From Nocardia altamirensis NBRC 108246 (GTDB lineage: Bacteria; Actinomycetota; Actinomycetes; Mycobacteriales; Mycobacteriaceae): a DNA stretch of 46,296 nucleotides. The stretch covers positions 1-46,296 of the forward strand of contig NZ_BDAY01000006.1 of the NCBI RefSeq assembly GCF_001612685.1, read 5' to 3'. The notes beneath the pieces were generated by a model. The model was not told where the DNA came from. It saw only the letters and a program-made list of their open reading frames with translations, and ran no database searches. The stretch's first letter is position 1; every line of letters starts with the position of its first letter. The position numbers and the translations under genes were made by a program. Shown here in pieces: positions 7,764-15,952 of this stretch.

Positions 7764-8600
7764 GTGACCGACGACTACCTGCTGCTGAACAAGGCGAACT
7801 GGGACGAGCGGGCGCCAGTACACGCCGCAGCACGCGAGTACGCGGTGCATCGCTTCCTCGCCGAGCCGGACTTCCTCAGCGACGTGGTGCGCTTCGATCT
7901 GCCCCTGCTCGGCGACATCAGCGGACTGCGCGGCGTGCATCTGCAGTGCCACATCGGCACCGACACGCTCTCGCTGTCCCGGCTCGGCGCCCACATGACC
8001 GGACTCGATTTCTCCGCCGCGTCGCTGGCTCGAGCCCGGTCGCTCGCTGAAAAGACCAGCACCGACCTAACTTTCGTCGAATCAGACGTCTACAACGCGG
8101 TATCCGCGCTCGGCGGAGCACAATTCGACCTGGTGTACACCGGAATCGGTGCGCTGTGCTGGCTTCCGAGCATCGACCGGTGGGCACGCACCGTCGCCGG
8201 GCTGCTGCGCCCCGGCGGGCGGCTGTTCATGCGGGAGAGCCATCCGGTGCTGTGGGCGCTGGACGAAAACCATACGGACCGGCTGGTTGTCGGCTACCCC
8301 TACTTCGAAACGCCCGAACCCATGGTGTTTTCCGACGGCGGCACCTATGTCGAGACCGACGCCGAATTCGTCCAGACGACCACCCACGAGTGGAATCACG
8401 GCCTCGGCGAGATCCTCACCGCACTGCTCGACGCAGGACTCACCGTCACCGGGTTCACCGAGCATCGAAGCGTGCCGTGGGAGGCGCTGCCCGGCCAGAT
8501 GACGCTCGGCACCGGTGGCGAATGGCAGCTCACCGAACACCAGGAACGCTGCCCACTCAGCTACACCCTGCTGGCGACACGCGACGCGGGCGCGTCTTAG
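7764..8600 (+). CDS. Class I SAM-dependent methyltransferase
   Basis: A 278-residue protein from a GTG start (MTDDYLLLNKANWDERAPVH). The ANWDERAPVH opening and the SAM-binding motif I variant GVHLQCHIGTDTLSLSRLGA, followed by TGLDFSAASLARAR, mark the Methyltransf_11/25 type. The usual GxGxG is replaced by QCHIGT, seen in a well-populated subgroup. A C-terminal region of about 120 residues ends with the typical LSYTLLATR strand. The substrate is unknown. It is divergent from terC and 35 bp upstream of a lipoprotein gene. Confidence 0.88.
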   Translation: MTDDYLLLNKANWDERAPVHAAAREYAVHRFLAEPDFLSDVVRFDLPLLGDISGLRGVHLQCHIGTDTLSLSRLGAHMTGLDFSAASLARARSLAEKTSTDLTFVESDVYNAVSALGGAQFDLVYTGIGALCWLPSIDRWARTVAGLLRPGGRLFMRESHPVLWALDENHTDRLVVGYPYFETPEPMVFSDGGTYVETDAEFVQTTTHEWNHGLGEILTALLDAGLTVTGFTEHRSVPWEALPGQMTLGTGGEWQLTEHQERCPLSYTLLATRDAGAS

Positions 8601-8635
8601 CCGAAAGCCGGGCACAGCGGTACCACAATGCCGTC

Positions 8636-9250
8636 ATGCAAATCCGAGGAGCTCGTATCGTCGTGCCGCCGTGCGCCGTCGCGCTGGCTTTGCTGACCGG
8701 GTGCGGGGACGACAAAGATACGGCGACACCGACCACGAGCTCGGCGGCGCCGACCTCGGCCGCGCCGAGTTCCTCTGCGGCACCTACCGCGCCGCCGTCG
8801 TCGAGCGCACCGACGACCACGCGGCCGCCCGCGCTCGGCGAGGTCGATCCGGCGCAGTATCGCCAGCAGATGGGCTACTACTTCCAATCACCGAGCGGAA
8901 CGTTCCTGTGCGCGATCCTCGACCAGCCGATCGACGAGAACGCCCAGGCCGGCTGCCAAGGGCCGACGACACCGGCCCCCGCGGATCAGAAGGACTGCTG
9001 GGCAAAGAATCCGAACGCGAGCAGCTTGGCCGTCGGCAAGCGCGCGCGGACGCTGTGCCTGAACCAGGGTGTGTTCGTCGGCGAGCCGATCGACGGCGGA
9101 AACCGAGGCGGCGGTCGGGTACTTCCATATGGCGCAAGTATTACCGTGGGCCCGTTCACCTGCTCCTCCGCCGAGAACGGCGTGACCTGCACAAACGACA
9201 GCACGGGCAACGGATTTCAGATCGCGCGCGAAATGAACCGAACCTTCTGA
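8636..9250 (+). CDS. Lipoprotein, paralog of the exported protein at 6081
   Basis: The 204-residue protein has a lipoprotein signal peptide with lipobox LLTGC at about residues 20-24, so it should be acylated and anchored outside the membrane. A 40-residue Ser/Thr/Ala/Pro-rich tether follows, then the six-cysteine domain shared with the protein at 6081-6635. That twin has the same domain without the lipobox. The pair thus offers membrane-anchored and probably signal-anchored or secreted versions. Function unknown. Confidence 0.82.
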   Translation: MQIRGARIVVPPCAVALALLTGCGDDKDTATPTTSSAAPTSAAPSSSAAPTAPPSSSAPTTTRPPALGEVDPAQYRQQMGYYFQSPSGTFLCAILDQPIDENAQAGCQGPTTPAPADQKDCWAKNPNASSLAVGKRARTLCLNQGVFVGEPIDGGNRGGGRVLPYGASITVGPFTCSSAENGVTCTNDSTGNGFQIAREMNRTF

Positions 9251-9332
9251 CACACCAAATCGGTTCCCAACGCGAAATCCGGATGTTAGCGTCGAGGCAA
9301 GCAACTCACACGACCAGGAAAGGCGAAGGACG

Positions 9333-9452
9333 ATGGCCGGGACCCAGCAGCTAATGCGCTCGCTGCGCGCTGCCCGGTACTCGCACGCCAACGCTGCGCT
9401 ACCGACCGCTGTCCTCACCCATCCTCGGATGAGCGTCCGGAGCCGCCCCTGA
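9333..9452 (+). CDS. 39-residue leader-like ORF with two CTA leucine codons
   Basis: The ORF starts MAGTQQL and ends SVRSRP, with AGGAAAGG nine bases before the ATG. Two of its four leucines are encoded by CTA (9351-9353 and 9399-9401), normally a rare codon in GC-rich actinobacteria. An intrinsic terminator begins 22 bp after the stop and a tRNA with a UAG anticodon, complementary to CUA, follows that. The peptide is basic and has no signal peptide or known domain. Its position is that of an attenuation leader peptide, but expression is unproven. Confidence 0.5.
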   Translation: MAGTQQLMRSLRAARYSHANAALPTAVLTHPRMSVRSRP

Positions 9453-9474
9453 CCCGTGTCTGCATAGACCCGGC

Positions 9475-9518
9475 AAAGGGGTCACTCCGTGGCAATCGCC
9501 AAGGAGTGACCCCTTTTT
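9475..9518 (+). terminator. Intrinsic terminator between the leader ORF and the tRNA
   Basis: Perfect 14-bp arms AAAGGGGTCACTCC (9475-9488) and GGAGTGACCCCTTT (9503-9516) flank a loop that itself contains TGGC/GCCA. The T-run TTTTT spans 9514-9518. A competing pairing is visible: TGACCC at the leader stop codon (9450-9455) can pair with GGGTCA (9479-9484) in the terminator 5' arm, as can GACCC at 9467-9471 with GGGTC at 9479-9483. Confidence 0.85.
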
Positions 9519-9531
9519 CGTGGGTCGACAC

Positions 9532-9609
9532 TCCCTCGTAGCCCAATCGGTAGAGGCACCGGACCTAGATTCCGGCAAGGTGCGAGTTCGAATCTCGCCG
9601 AGGGAACCA
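9532..9609 (+). tRNA. Class-I tRNA with UAG anticodon (tRNA-Leu(UAG)-like)
   Basis: A full cloverleaf can be drawn: acceptor TCCCTCG/CGAGGGA, D-stem GCC/GGC with GG in the loop, anticodon stem CCGGA/TCCGG with loop CCTAGAT, T-arm GCGAG-TTCGAAT-CTCGC, discriminator A and encoded CCA at 9607-9609. The central anticodon is UAG, which reads the leucine codon CUA. However, the variable region is only six bases, whereas bacterial tRNA-Leu has a long variable arm. Position 33 is C instead of the near-universal U. It is either an unusual tRNA, a tRNA-like RNA or a decayed gene, though every stem is intact. Only 13 bp separate it from the upstream terminator. Confidence 0.8.
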
Positions 9610-9839
9610 CGGTCAACCCGCCGACCCCCACACCGTTCGACAGCCCCCGAAGCCAGTCGACGACACACCGCACGACAGGTATGACGCAGCCCACACTCAC
9701 TCCTCGCACGCTGCGATACCAACACTCGTAGGATGAATCACTGGTTCAGCAACTAAGGGACGCTCGCACCAGCCGGGGGCGGGCATGCCGTCGATTTTGT
9801 AGTGTCGACAAGATCGTCTGCGTGATTTGGGGAGTGCCG
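9610..9839. other. Intergenic region between the tRNA and the M61 peptidase
   Basis: No ORF with a credible start or ribosome-binding site was seen. The last 50 bases are less GC-rich and contain TTTTGTAGTGTCGACAAGAT, which may include the peptidase promoter. No tRNA or repeat was found. Confidence 0.4.
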
Positions 9840-11744
9840 TTGTCTAAAGTTCGTATTTTTGGCGCTGTTGGCGTCGTCGTTCTTCTTATCCTGGCAGGCT
9901 CGCTCTACTTCGGCTTGCGCGACAAGTCGGATGCTCCGGCGAATCAGAAAGCGATCTCGGTGGCGGTCGACATGACCAATCTGCCGCAACGCGTGATTCA
10001 GGTGAAACAGACGATCCCCGCTCAGTCGGGCGAGATAGATTTGCTTTTTCCGCAGTGGCTGCCCGGCAACCACTCTCCGTCCGGCCCGATCGACAAGATC
10101 GCGGGCATCACCTTCACCGGCGCCGGGAACAAGCTGGAGTGGAAGCGTGATCCGCTGAACGTGTACAAGTTCAAAGTTACTGTGCCCGACGGCGTGGAAT
10201 CAATCGACGCGAGCTTCCAGTACTTCACCCCCACCGATTCCGCTCAGGGGCGCGTCGTGATGACGCCGAATATGTTGAACTTGCAGTGGAATGCCGTGGT
10301 CCTCTACCCAGCTGGTGTTCCCGCCAGCGAGATTCCCTTCGTCGCGAGCGTGACCTACCCGCCGGGATTCGAGGCCGGAACCGCGCTGGACGTCGCAGGC
10401 AAAGACGGCGACACCGTGAATTACAAGCCGGTCCCGTTGGACATCCTCGTCGACTCGCCCGTCTACGCGGGGCGCTATCACAAGGAGTTCGACCTGGCTC
10501 CTGGCGCGAAAACCCCTGTGCGGCTGCAAGTATTCGCAGACGCACCGGAGCAGCTCGCAGCCAAGCCCGAACACATCGAGCTGCACAGGGCACTGGTGAA
10601 ACAGGCTTTGGCACTGTACGGCGCACAACACTATGACCACTACGACTTCCTGCTGTCGTTGTCGGATCAGCTCAGCTCCAACGGATTGGAACACCAGCGA
10701 TCCAGCGAGAACGGCCAGCCCGTCGACTATTTCACCGGGTGGAACCCCGCGGTCGGCAGCGCCGATCTGCTCGGGCACGAGTACACCCATTCCTGGAACG
10801 GCAAGTTCCGACGCCCGGCAGACCTGTGGACACCCAACTACAACACCCCGATGCAAGACAGCTTGTTGTGGGTCTACGAGGGACAGACGCAGTATTGGGG
10901 CAACGTGCTCACCGGCCGGTCCGGCTTGCGCCCTCCGGACGTCTCTCGTGATGCGTTGGCTTCGGTAGTCGCCGCATACACCGAAAACCGGCCAGGACTG
11001 ACCTGGCGCACTCTGCAGGACACCACCAACGATCCCATCATCGCGCAGCGGCGTCCGAAGCCGTATCGGTCGTGGCAGCTCAGCGAGGATTACTACCAGG
11101 GCGGGCAACTGGTGTGGCTCGGAGTGGACGCGCGTATCCGCGAACTGTCCGGGAACACAAAGTCACTCGATGATTTCGCTCGCGCGTTCTTCGGTGTCGA
11201 CGACGGTAAGTGGGAGTCAGAGAACACCTACGACTTCGACCAGGTCGTCTCGACGCTGAATGGCGTTGTCGCCGACGATTGGGCGAAGTACCTGCGCGAT
11301 CGCCTCGACGGCAAGGAACCGTTCGCCGCGAGTGTCGAGAAGACGGGGTGGAAGTTGGTCTACGACAACAACCCGGGCCCCTTCCTCACCGCTCAGCTGA
11401 AAGACGCCAAGGGCGCCGTCAACTACACCTACTCGATCGGTATCAACGTATCCGGTGAAGGCAAGATCACCGACGTGCGCTGGGACGGACCCGCGCACAA
11501 GGCGAAAGTCGGCTCCGGTATGACGGTGGTTTCGGTCAACGACGCCCCCTATTCCCAAGCCACGATGGAGGCCGCGATCGAGGCGGCCAAGACAGATCCC
11601 GCGCCGATCCGATTGCAGGTCAAGGACTTCGATCAGACGCGGACCATTGAACTGAACTATCACGACGGACTCCGTTTCCCGCATCTGCAACGCATCGAGG
11701 GCACCCCGGACTACCTCACCCAGATCCTGGCCGCGCGGAACTAG
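9840..11744 (+). CDS. M61-family metallopeptidase with PDZ domain, membrane-anchored
   Basis: This 634-residue protein is taken from the TTG at 9840, which has GGGGAG five bases upstream; an in-frame GTG at 9822 is the alternative. An N-terminal hydrophobic segment (about residues 5-25) should anchor or export it. An immunoglobulin-like N-terminal half precedes the zinc site HEYTH (His313, His317), with Glu347 in VYEGQTQYWG as third ligand, the M61 glycyl-aminopeptidase arrangement. The C-terminal 150 residues resemble a PDZ domain (SGMTVVSVNDAPYS). It probably trims peptides outside the membrane; the substrate is unknown. Confidence 0.92.
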   Translation: MSKVRIFGAVGVVVLLILAGSLYFGLRDKSDAPANQKAISVAVDMTNLPQRVIQVKQTIPAQSGEIDLLFPQWLPGNHSPSGPIDKIAGITFTGAGNKLEWKRDPLNVYKFKVTVPDGVESIDASFQYFTPTDSAQGRVVMTPNMLNLQWNAVVLYPAGVPASEIPFVASVTYPPGFEAGTALDVAGKDGDTVNYKPVPLDILVDSPVYAGRYHKEFDLAPGAKTPVRLQVFADAPEQLAAKPEHIELHRALVKQALALYGAQHYDHYDFLLSLSDQLSSNGLEHQRSSENGQPVDYFTGWNPAVGSADLLGHEYTHSWNGKFRRPADLWTPNYNTPMQDSLLWVYEGQTQYWGNVLTGRSGLRPPDVSRDALASVVAAYTENRPGLTWRTLQDTTNDPIIAQRRPKPYRSWQLSEDYYQGGQLVWLGVDARIRELSGNTKSLDDFARAFFGVDDGKWESENTYDFDQVVSTLNGVVADDWAKYLRDRLDGKEPFAASVEKTGWKLVYDNNPGPFLTAQLKDAKGAVNYTYSIGINVSGEGKITDVRWDGPAHKAKVGSGMTVVSVNDAPYSQATMEAAIEAAKTDPAPIRLQVKDFDQTRTIELNYHDGLRFPHLQRIEGTPDYLTQILAARN

Positions 11745-11991
11745 CGCCGCACGGTCAAGCATCGGAACGTCGCGGCGCGCAGTTGGTTGCCTGGTCCTCG
11801 AACTGATCGACCAGCGCACCACCATGCGCGCCGCGACGAACCGGAACTCCGCAATCCAGCGAGAATCCGCTGTGGCACTTCACAACACAGTTGACTTGCT
11901 CATGGGCGTCGGCGTACGGATGGTCCATAGGAGATTTCGCGAATGGAACCAACCGAACGTGCGAGGTTCCATCGACAAGCTAGGAAGTTAC

Positions 11992-12165
11992 ATGATCGTC
12001 AAAACCGCTCGTACGCTGATGATCAGCGCATTCGCTCTGTCCGCCATCGCGCTGAGCGCCGGAACCGCCGCCGCGGCAACCCCCGAGGCCACCGCTGTCT
12101 CCGGGTCGGTGACATTGTGCCTTTCCCTTCCCCTCGGCCCGGCCACCGTGAGCATCTGCCTCTGA
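11992..12165 (+). CDS. Small secreted protein with a two-cysteine tail
   Basis: A 57-residue ORF with AGGAAG seven bases before the ATG. The first 28 residues are a clear Sec signal peptide with cleavage expected after an Ala-rich stretch (TAAAA). The mature peptide is only about 28 residues and ends SLPLGPATVSICL, with two cysteines that could form one disulfide. No family is recognised. It lies alone between the M61 peptidase and the aldo/keto reductase. Confidence 0.7.
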   Translation: MIVKTARTLMISAFALSAIALSAGTAAAATPEATAVSGSVTLCLSLPLGPATVSICL

Positions 12166-12371
12166 CCTGCGGCGCACTTCAGCCCTTCCACTCGCACGAT
12201 CGACGAGATGCGCGGCAGCCCTGCCGAATTCCGGCATCACCCCGCTCGCCAACCGCCTCCTGAGATGGCGAAGCAGTTGCGCGGCTTCGACTGACCGGAA
12301 ATATAGAAACACAGAGAAAGTGCCGCTATATGACGGTACGCTAACTGTGTGTACATTCCGGGGAAATCCTC
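12166..12371. promoter_or_regulatory. Intergenic region with AT-rich putative promoter before the aldo/keto reductase
   Basis: No gene was found. The stretch at about 12298-12355 (GAAATATAGAAACACAGAGA, then GCTATATGACGG) is markedly AT-richer than its surroundings and is the likely promoter region for the reductase. GGGGA lies eleven bases before its ATG. Confidence 0.4.
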
Positions 12372-13337
12372 ATGATGACGACCAGGAAACTCGGTCAGCT
12401 GGAGGTCAGCGCGCAAGGCCTCGGGTGCAGCCGGATGGGTGGACTCGCACGGGCCGAGTTCGCCGAGGTGATCCATCGCGCGATCGACCTGGGCGTGACG
12501 CTGTTCGACACGGCCGACAGCTACGGGCCCTACATCAACGAGCAGCTGCTCGGGCAGGCGATCGCCGGCCACCGCGATCAGCTGACCATCTCGACGAAGT
12601 TCGGCATCTACTACGAAAACGGCTACCTGCGTGCCCGGGGCGACACGAACCATGTGCGAGACAGTTGCGATGGATCGCTACAAAGGCTCGGGGTTGATCA
12701 CATCGACCTCTACGATTTGCACAGGGTGGACCCGGACGTACCGATCGAGGAGACCTGGGGTGCGATGTCGGAGTTGGTCACCGCAGGCAAAGTCCGATAT
12801 CTCAGTATCTCCGAAGTTTCCGCTACGACACTCCGCCGTGCGCACGCGATCCACCCCGTCACCGCCCTGCAGAGCGAGTGGTCGCTGTGGTGGCGCGACC
12901 TCGAGGCAGAGATCATCCCGACCTGCCGACAGCTCAGCATAGGGATCGTGCCGTTTGCTCCTCTGGGCCGCGGACTGTTGACCGGGACCATAGCGTCCGC
13001 CGACACACTTCCCGACGACGACCTGCGCCGCTCGCTACCACGATTTTCCGCGAAGAATCTGCAGCGCAACCTCACGATCGTCGATGCGCTGCGGGCATTG
13101 GCCGCTGAGAAGTCGATAACCGTCGGACAATTGGCACTGGCCTGGGTGCAGCACCGCGGCGTCGATGTCGTACCCATTCCGGGTACCAAGTCCCGAAACC
13201 ATCTGGAAGAAAACATCGCCTCGGTTGACATCGATCTGTCGGCGGCAGAAATCGAGAAGATCGAGGCCGTCAGCCCATCCGATGCGGTTGCCGGTGCCAG
13301 GTTCCCAGATCGGCTGGTCCGCTACGTCGGCAGCTGA
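12372..13337 (+). CDS. Aldo/keto reductase
   Basis: The protein is 321 residues, the usual single TIM-barrel size. The catalytic tetrad is complete: Asp46 and Tyr51 in FDTADSYG, Lys76 in STKFG and His117 in YDLHRVDP. The C-terminal NADPH-binding segment is VVPIPGTKSRNHLEEN. It belongs to the AKR family typified by YajO/AKR13-like enzymes, reducing aldehydes or ketones with NADPH; the substrate is unknown. It converges on the ATP-grasp gene with 21 bp between stops. Confidence 0.93.
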   Translation: MMTTRKLGQLEVSAQGLGCSRMGGLARAEFAEVIHRAIDLGVTLFDTADSYGPYINEQLLGQAIAGHRDQLTISTKFGIYYENGYLRARGDTNHVRDSCDGSLQRLGVDHIDLYDLHRVDPDVPIEETWGAMSELVTAGKVRYLSISEVSATTLRRAHAIHPVTALQSEWSLWWRDLEAEIIPTCRQLSIGIVPFAPLGRGLLTGTIASADTLPDDDLRRSLPRFSAKNLQRNLTIVDALRALAAEKSITVGQLALAWVQHRGVDVVPIPGTKSRNHLEENIASVDIDLSAAEIEKIEAVSPSDAVAGARFPDRLVRYVGS

Positions 13338-13358
13338 CGATCAGATCCGCCGCCGCGC

Positions 13359-14597
13359 CTACGTCGGCTCGATGTCGAAGAAGTAGGCATCGCCGAGGCG
13401 GCGGATCTCGAATGCGTCTCGTCGCAAGACTTCTTCGTCTCGATGCATGAGAATAACGATCGCGGGGCAGGTAACGTTATCCACGGTCTGCGCAATCGAA
13501 TCGCCCGGGTGCACGCGGAATTGCGTGCAATAGAAGCTCTCCAGACTGTGTAAGGCCGCAATATTGCGATACTGCCGTAGGGTTCCGGCAGCTGGCGAGA
13601 TCAGTCGGACAGCGCTACAGAGGCGCTCCGGATAGCACGGGTCCGCATAGGTCACAAGGAATCGGGCAGGATCGAGATAAGCCCGGACGGTCCAGTCGAG
13701 TTGAGAATTCCCCTGAGCGATTTTGACGTAGTAGGGAAGTCCGTCGCCGGCCATTCGTGCGCCGCATTCGATCAGGACCGGTCCGCGGTCGGTCATCCTG
13801 ATCTCCGTGTGCGCTGGTCCGTGCTTGATTCCGAGCGCGTCCAGCACCAGTTTCGCGTAGGACGCCAACGCGTCCTGTACAGCGCCAGACCGTGGCATCA
13901 GGTGAAAGGCGTCGGCGTATTCAGGCGCTCCGTTCGCGGTGATCCGCGTTGTGCTCCACGTTTCGCAGATACGATGACATCCGTCGCGGCTCACCGTGTT
14001 CACCATATATTCTGCGCCATGCAGATACTCCTGTGCGACGGCGCCGACGTTGATATCCGAGAAGACGTTCTCGGCGCCGTCGATGGCGCTGAATGCGGCA
14101 ACAGAATCTGCAACGGTGTCGCAGAAGTAGACACCGTCGTTGCCCGCACTTCGAATCGGCTTCACCACGACACGGCCGCCGATGTCCGTATGCCACTTCG
14201 CCAGCGCTGCTGCCGAGTCGACGCGAATTTGTCGAGCAGCGGCCAACCCGGCCTGCCGCACCGTCTCGATCATGAGATGTTTGTCCCGGCGTGCGGCACT
14301 GAGGGCGGTGCCGTTCCCGGCGCAACCGAGTTCGTCAGCAAGCGCATCCGCCAGCTCCACTCCGGATTCACGTCCTGCTACCACTGCCGCCGGTCGATAC
14401 CTGCTGACCGCCGCGGCGGTCGCTACCAGGTCTCCGGCATGGACGACGCTGCCGGCGAATTGGGAAAGGTCCAACGGCCCGGCGTAGACCTTCGGAACTT
14501 CGACCGTGCTCTGTACCCGTACCACTGTCGCTCCGGCACCGAGGAATTCATAGATCGGCTCTTCCCGGTACGCATCGACGATCGCAACGCAAGTCAT
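13359..14597 (-). CDS. ATP-grasp carboxylate-amine ligase
   Basis: The 412-residue protein is started at the ATG (MTCVAIVDAYREEPIYEF) preceded by GGAGGG, rather than at the longer frame. A pre-ATP-grasp Rossmann domain (1-110) is followed by the ATP-grasp fold: VVVKPIRSAGNDGV binds phosphate, VAQEYLHGAEYMVNTVSRDG forms the central sheet and GPVLIECGARMAGDGL is the metal-binding end. The last has Glu but Gly in place of the usual Asn. Such stand-alone enzymes join an acyl phosphate to an amine, often in peptide or modified amino-acid natural products. The divergent neighbour is an O-methyltransferase. Substrate unknown. Confidence 0.85.
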   Translation of the reverse strand: MTCVAIVDAYREEPIYEFLGAGATVVRVQSTVEVPKVYAGPLDLSQFAGSVVHAGDLVATAAAVSRYRPAAVVAGRESGVELADALADELGCAGNGTALSAARRDKHLMIETVRQAGLAAARQIRVDSAAALAKWHTDIGGRVVVKPIRSAGNDGVYFCDTVADSVAAFSAIDGAENVFSDINVGAVAQEYLHGAEYMVNTVSRDGCHRICETWSTTRITANGAPEYADAFHLMPRSGAVQDALASYAKLVLDALGIKHGPAHTEIRMTDRGPVLIECGARMAGDGLPYYVKIAQGNSQLDWTVRAYLDPARFLVTYADPCYPERLCSAVRLISPAAGTLRQYRNIAALHSLESFYCTQFRVHPGDSIAQTVDNVTCPAIVILMHRDEEVLRRDAFEIRRLGDAYFFDIEPT

Positions 14598-14900
14598 CCA
14601 ACCAACCCTCCGATTGTGCGCTGTGCAGGCAAGTTTCACCGCAGCACCATGCGTACAGCCACGTATCAGGCCGAACTGTTCCATATCGGTCGAGGTCTCA
14701 GCTCCCACTGGTGGTTATACCGCCGGCTGTCCTCCAAGCCGGGCTTGCCTGTCGACCCGCTGACGAAATCCGCTTGGCGGCAGGTTAATTGCGCAGCAGA
14801 GTGGACTGAGGGGACGCGCCAATTCTCTCTGGTGGCAAGCAACGGCCGAGCAGGTCTGGACTACGCTTCGCTGGCAGCGCAGTCGCCGAAAGGAGTTGTG
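14598..14900. other. Divergent intergenic region between ligase and methyltransferase
   Basis: This 300-bp stretch should hold both divergent promoters. The methyltransferase frame stays open through it (an ATG at 14649 is in frame), but the strong AAAGGAG sits just before the GTG at 14901, so I treat it as non-coding. No inverted repeat stands out. Confidence 0.4.
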
Positions 14901-15779
14901 GTGCGGACCGACAACGACAGCTGGGACATCACCACGAGCGTGGGCGCCACTGCGCTCGTTGCCACCGCTATGCGCGCGGTCGAAAACCGCCGCCCGGATG
15001 CGCTTTTCCGCGATCCATTCGCGGAGAAACTGGTGGCGGCAGCCGGTTTGCCTGTGTGGGATCGGATCTTGCGCGGTGAGCTGCCCGAACTCGACGAGTC
15101 CGCCGCACCTGGCTTCGAGCTCGTCCTCCAGTCCGTGGCCGCGCGAACCTGGTATTTCGACCGATATTTCGAGGCTGCGGCGGCCGACGGAATCCAGCAG
15201 ATGGTGATTCTGGCGGCCGGTCTCGATGCGCGGGCGTACCGGTTGGACTTTCCTTCGGGCACCACGGTCTTCGAGCTGGATCTGCCGAAAGTGCTGGAGT
15301 TCAAGGCGGCAACCCTGGCGGATGCCGAGCCTGCCGGGACGCGCCGTCAGGTTGTCGGGGACCTTCGTCAGGATTGGCCGAAGGCCTTACACGACACGGG
15401 TTTCGATCCGAGCTCTGCGACGGCCTGGCTGGCGGAGGCGCTGCTGCACTACCTTCCGGCCGACGCTCAGAACCGGCTCTTCGACGAGATCGACGCACTC
15501 AGCGCACCGGGCAGCACGGTGGCGCTGCAATTCCCCAATGCCAGGCAGTCGGCGAAACTTGTTGCCGCACGGGCACGGATGACGGAGGTCACGGGACTCG
15601 AACTCGAAAGCCTCATGTACCCGATGGCAGGGCGTAACGATCCGCGCGAATGGTTTGCCCGGCGCGGCTGGAGGGTCGTGCCCACCGACTTGGCATCCGT
15701 CCTGACCGGGTGCGGCCGCGAAGTTCCTGGCGCGGCGCAGGAAATCAACAGTCAGACTCTGATGACGGCGACCAGATAA
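14901..15779 (+). CDS. SAM-dependent methyltransferase, TIGR00027/LCM family
   Basis: A 292-residue protein from the GTG at 14901, with AAAGGAG five to six bases before it. Motifs are typical of the large mycobacterial/nocardial O-methyltransferase family related to leucine carboxyl methyltransferase: RPDALFRDPFAEKLV near residue 34, RTWYFDRYF, then the SAM site VILAAGLDARAYRLD and VFELDLPKVLEFK. The conserved WLAEALLHYLPA follows. Members are highly duplicated in these genera, with largely unknown substrates; they may methylate carboxyl or hydroxyl groups of lipids or secondary metabolites. Confidence 0.92.
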   Translation: MRTDNDSWDITTSVGATALVATAMRAVENRRPDALFRDPFAEKLVAAAGLPVWDRILRGELPELDESAAPGFELVLQSVAARTWYFDRYFEAAAADGIQQMVILAAGLDARAYRLDFPSGTTVFELDLPKVLEFKAATLADAEPAGTRRQVVGDLRQDWPKALHDTGFDPSSATAWLAEALLHYLPADAQNRLFDEIDALSAPGSTVALQFPNARQSAKLVAARARMTEVTGLELESLMYPMAGRNDPREWFARRGWRVVPTDLASVLTGCGREVPGAAQEINSQTLMTATR

Positions 15780-15821
15780 GCCTGCCCACCTGGAACCAGA
15801 TGCGGGTTAATGCTCGCACTC

Positions 15822-15868
15822 CAGCCAGTTGGCCATGATCGAGCGCCGACTTGTCAGCCAGTTGGCCA
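15822..15868. promoter_or_regulatory. Direct repeat pair upstream of the DUF2165 gene
   Basis: CAGCCAGTTGGCCA occurs identically at 15822-15835 and 15855-15868. The spacing is 33 bp start to start, about three helical turns, so a protein could bind both on one DNA face. It lies 85-131 bp before the start at 15953, and may be an operator. Confidence 0.5.
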
Positions 15869-15952
15869 CTCTCGAGCTGACGCGGCCCCTGGCGCGGTGG
15901 GTCGCCCTACACTCCGAACATCCTGTCGACCTGCATAAAGGATGAGTAGACA

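Noticed and set aside
9532..9609. Amber suppressor tRNA (anticodon CUA)
   Set aside because: With a seven-base loop and intact five-base stem, the central triplet is UAG, which pairs with CUA; reading CUA as anticodon would require an off-centre loop.
13701..14900. 692-residue fusion reading through to the methyltransferase
   Set aside because: Most of it is the antisense of the ATP-grasp gene; the methyltransferase has its own GTG with AAAGGAG.
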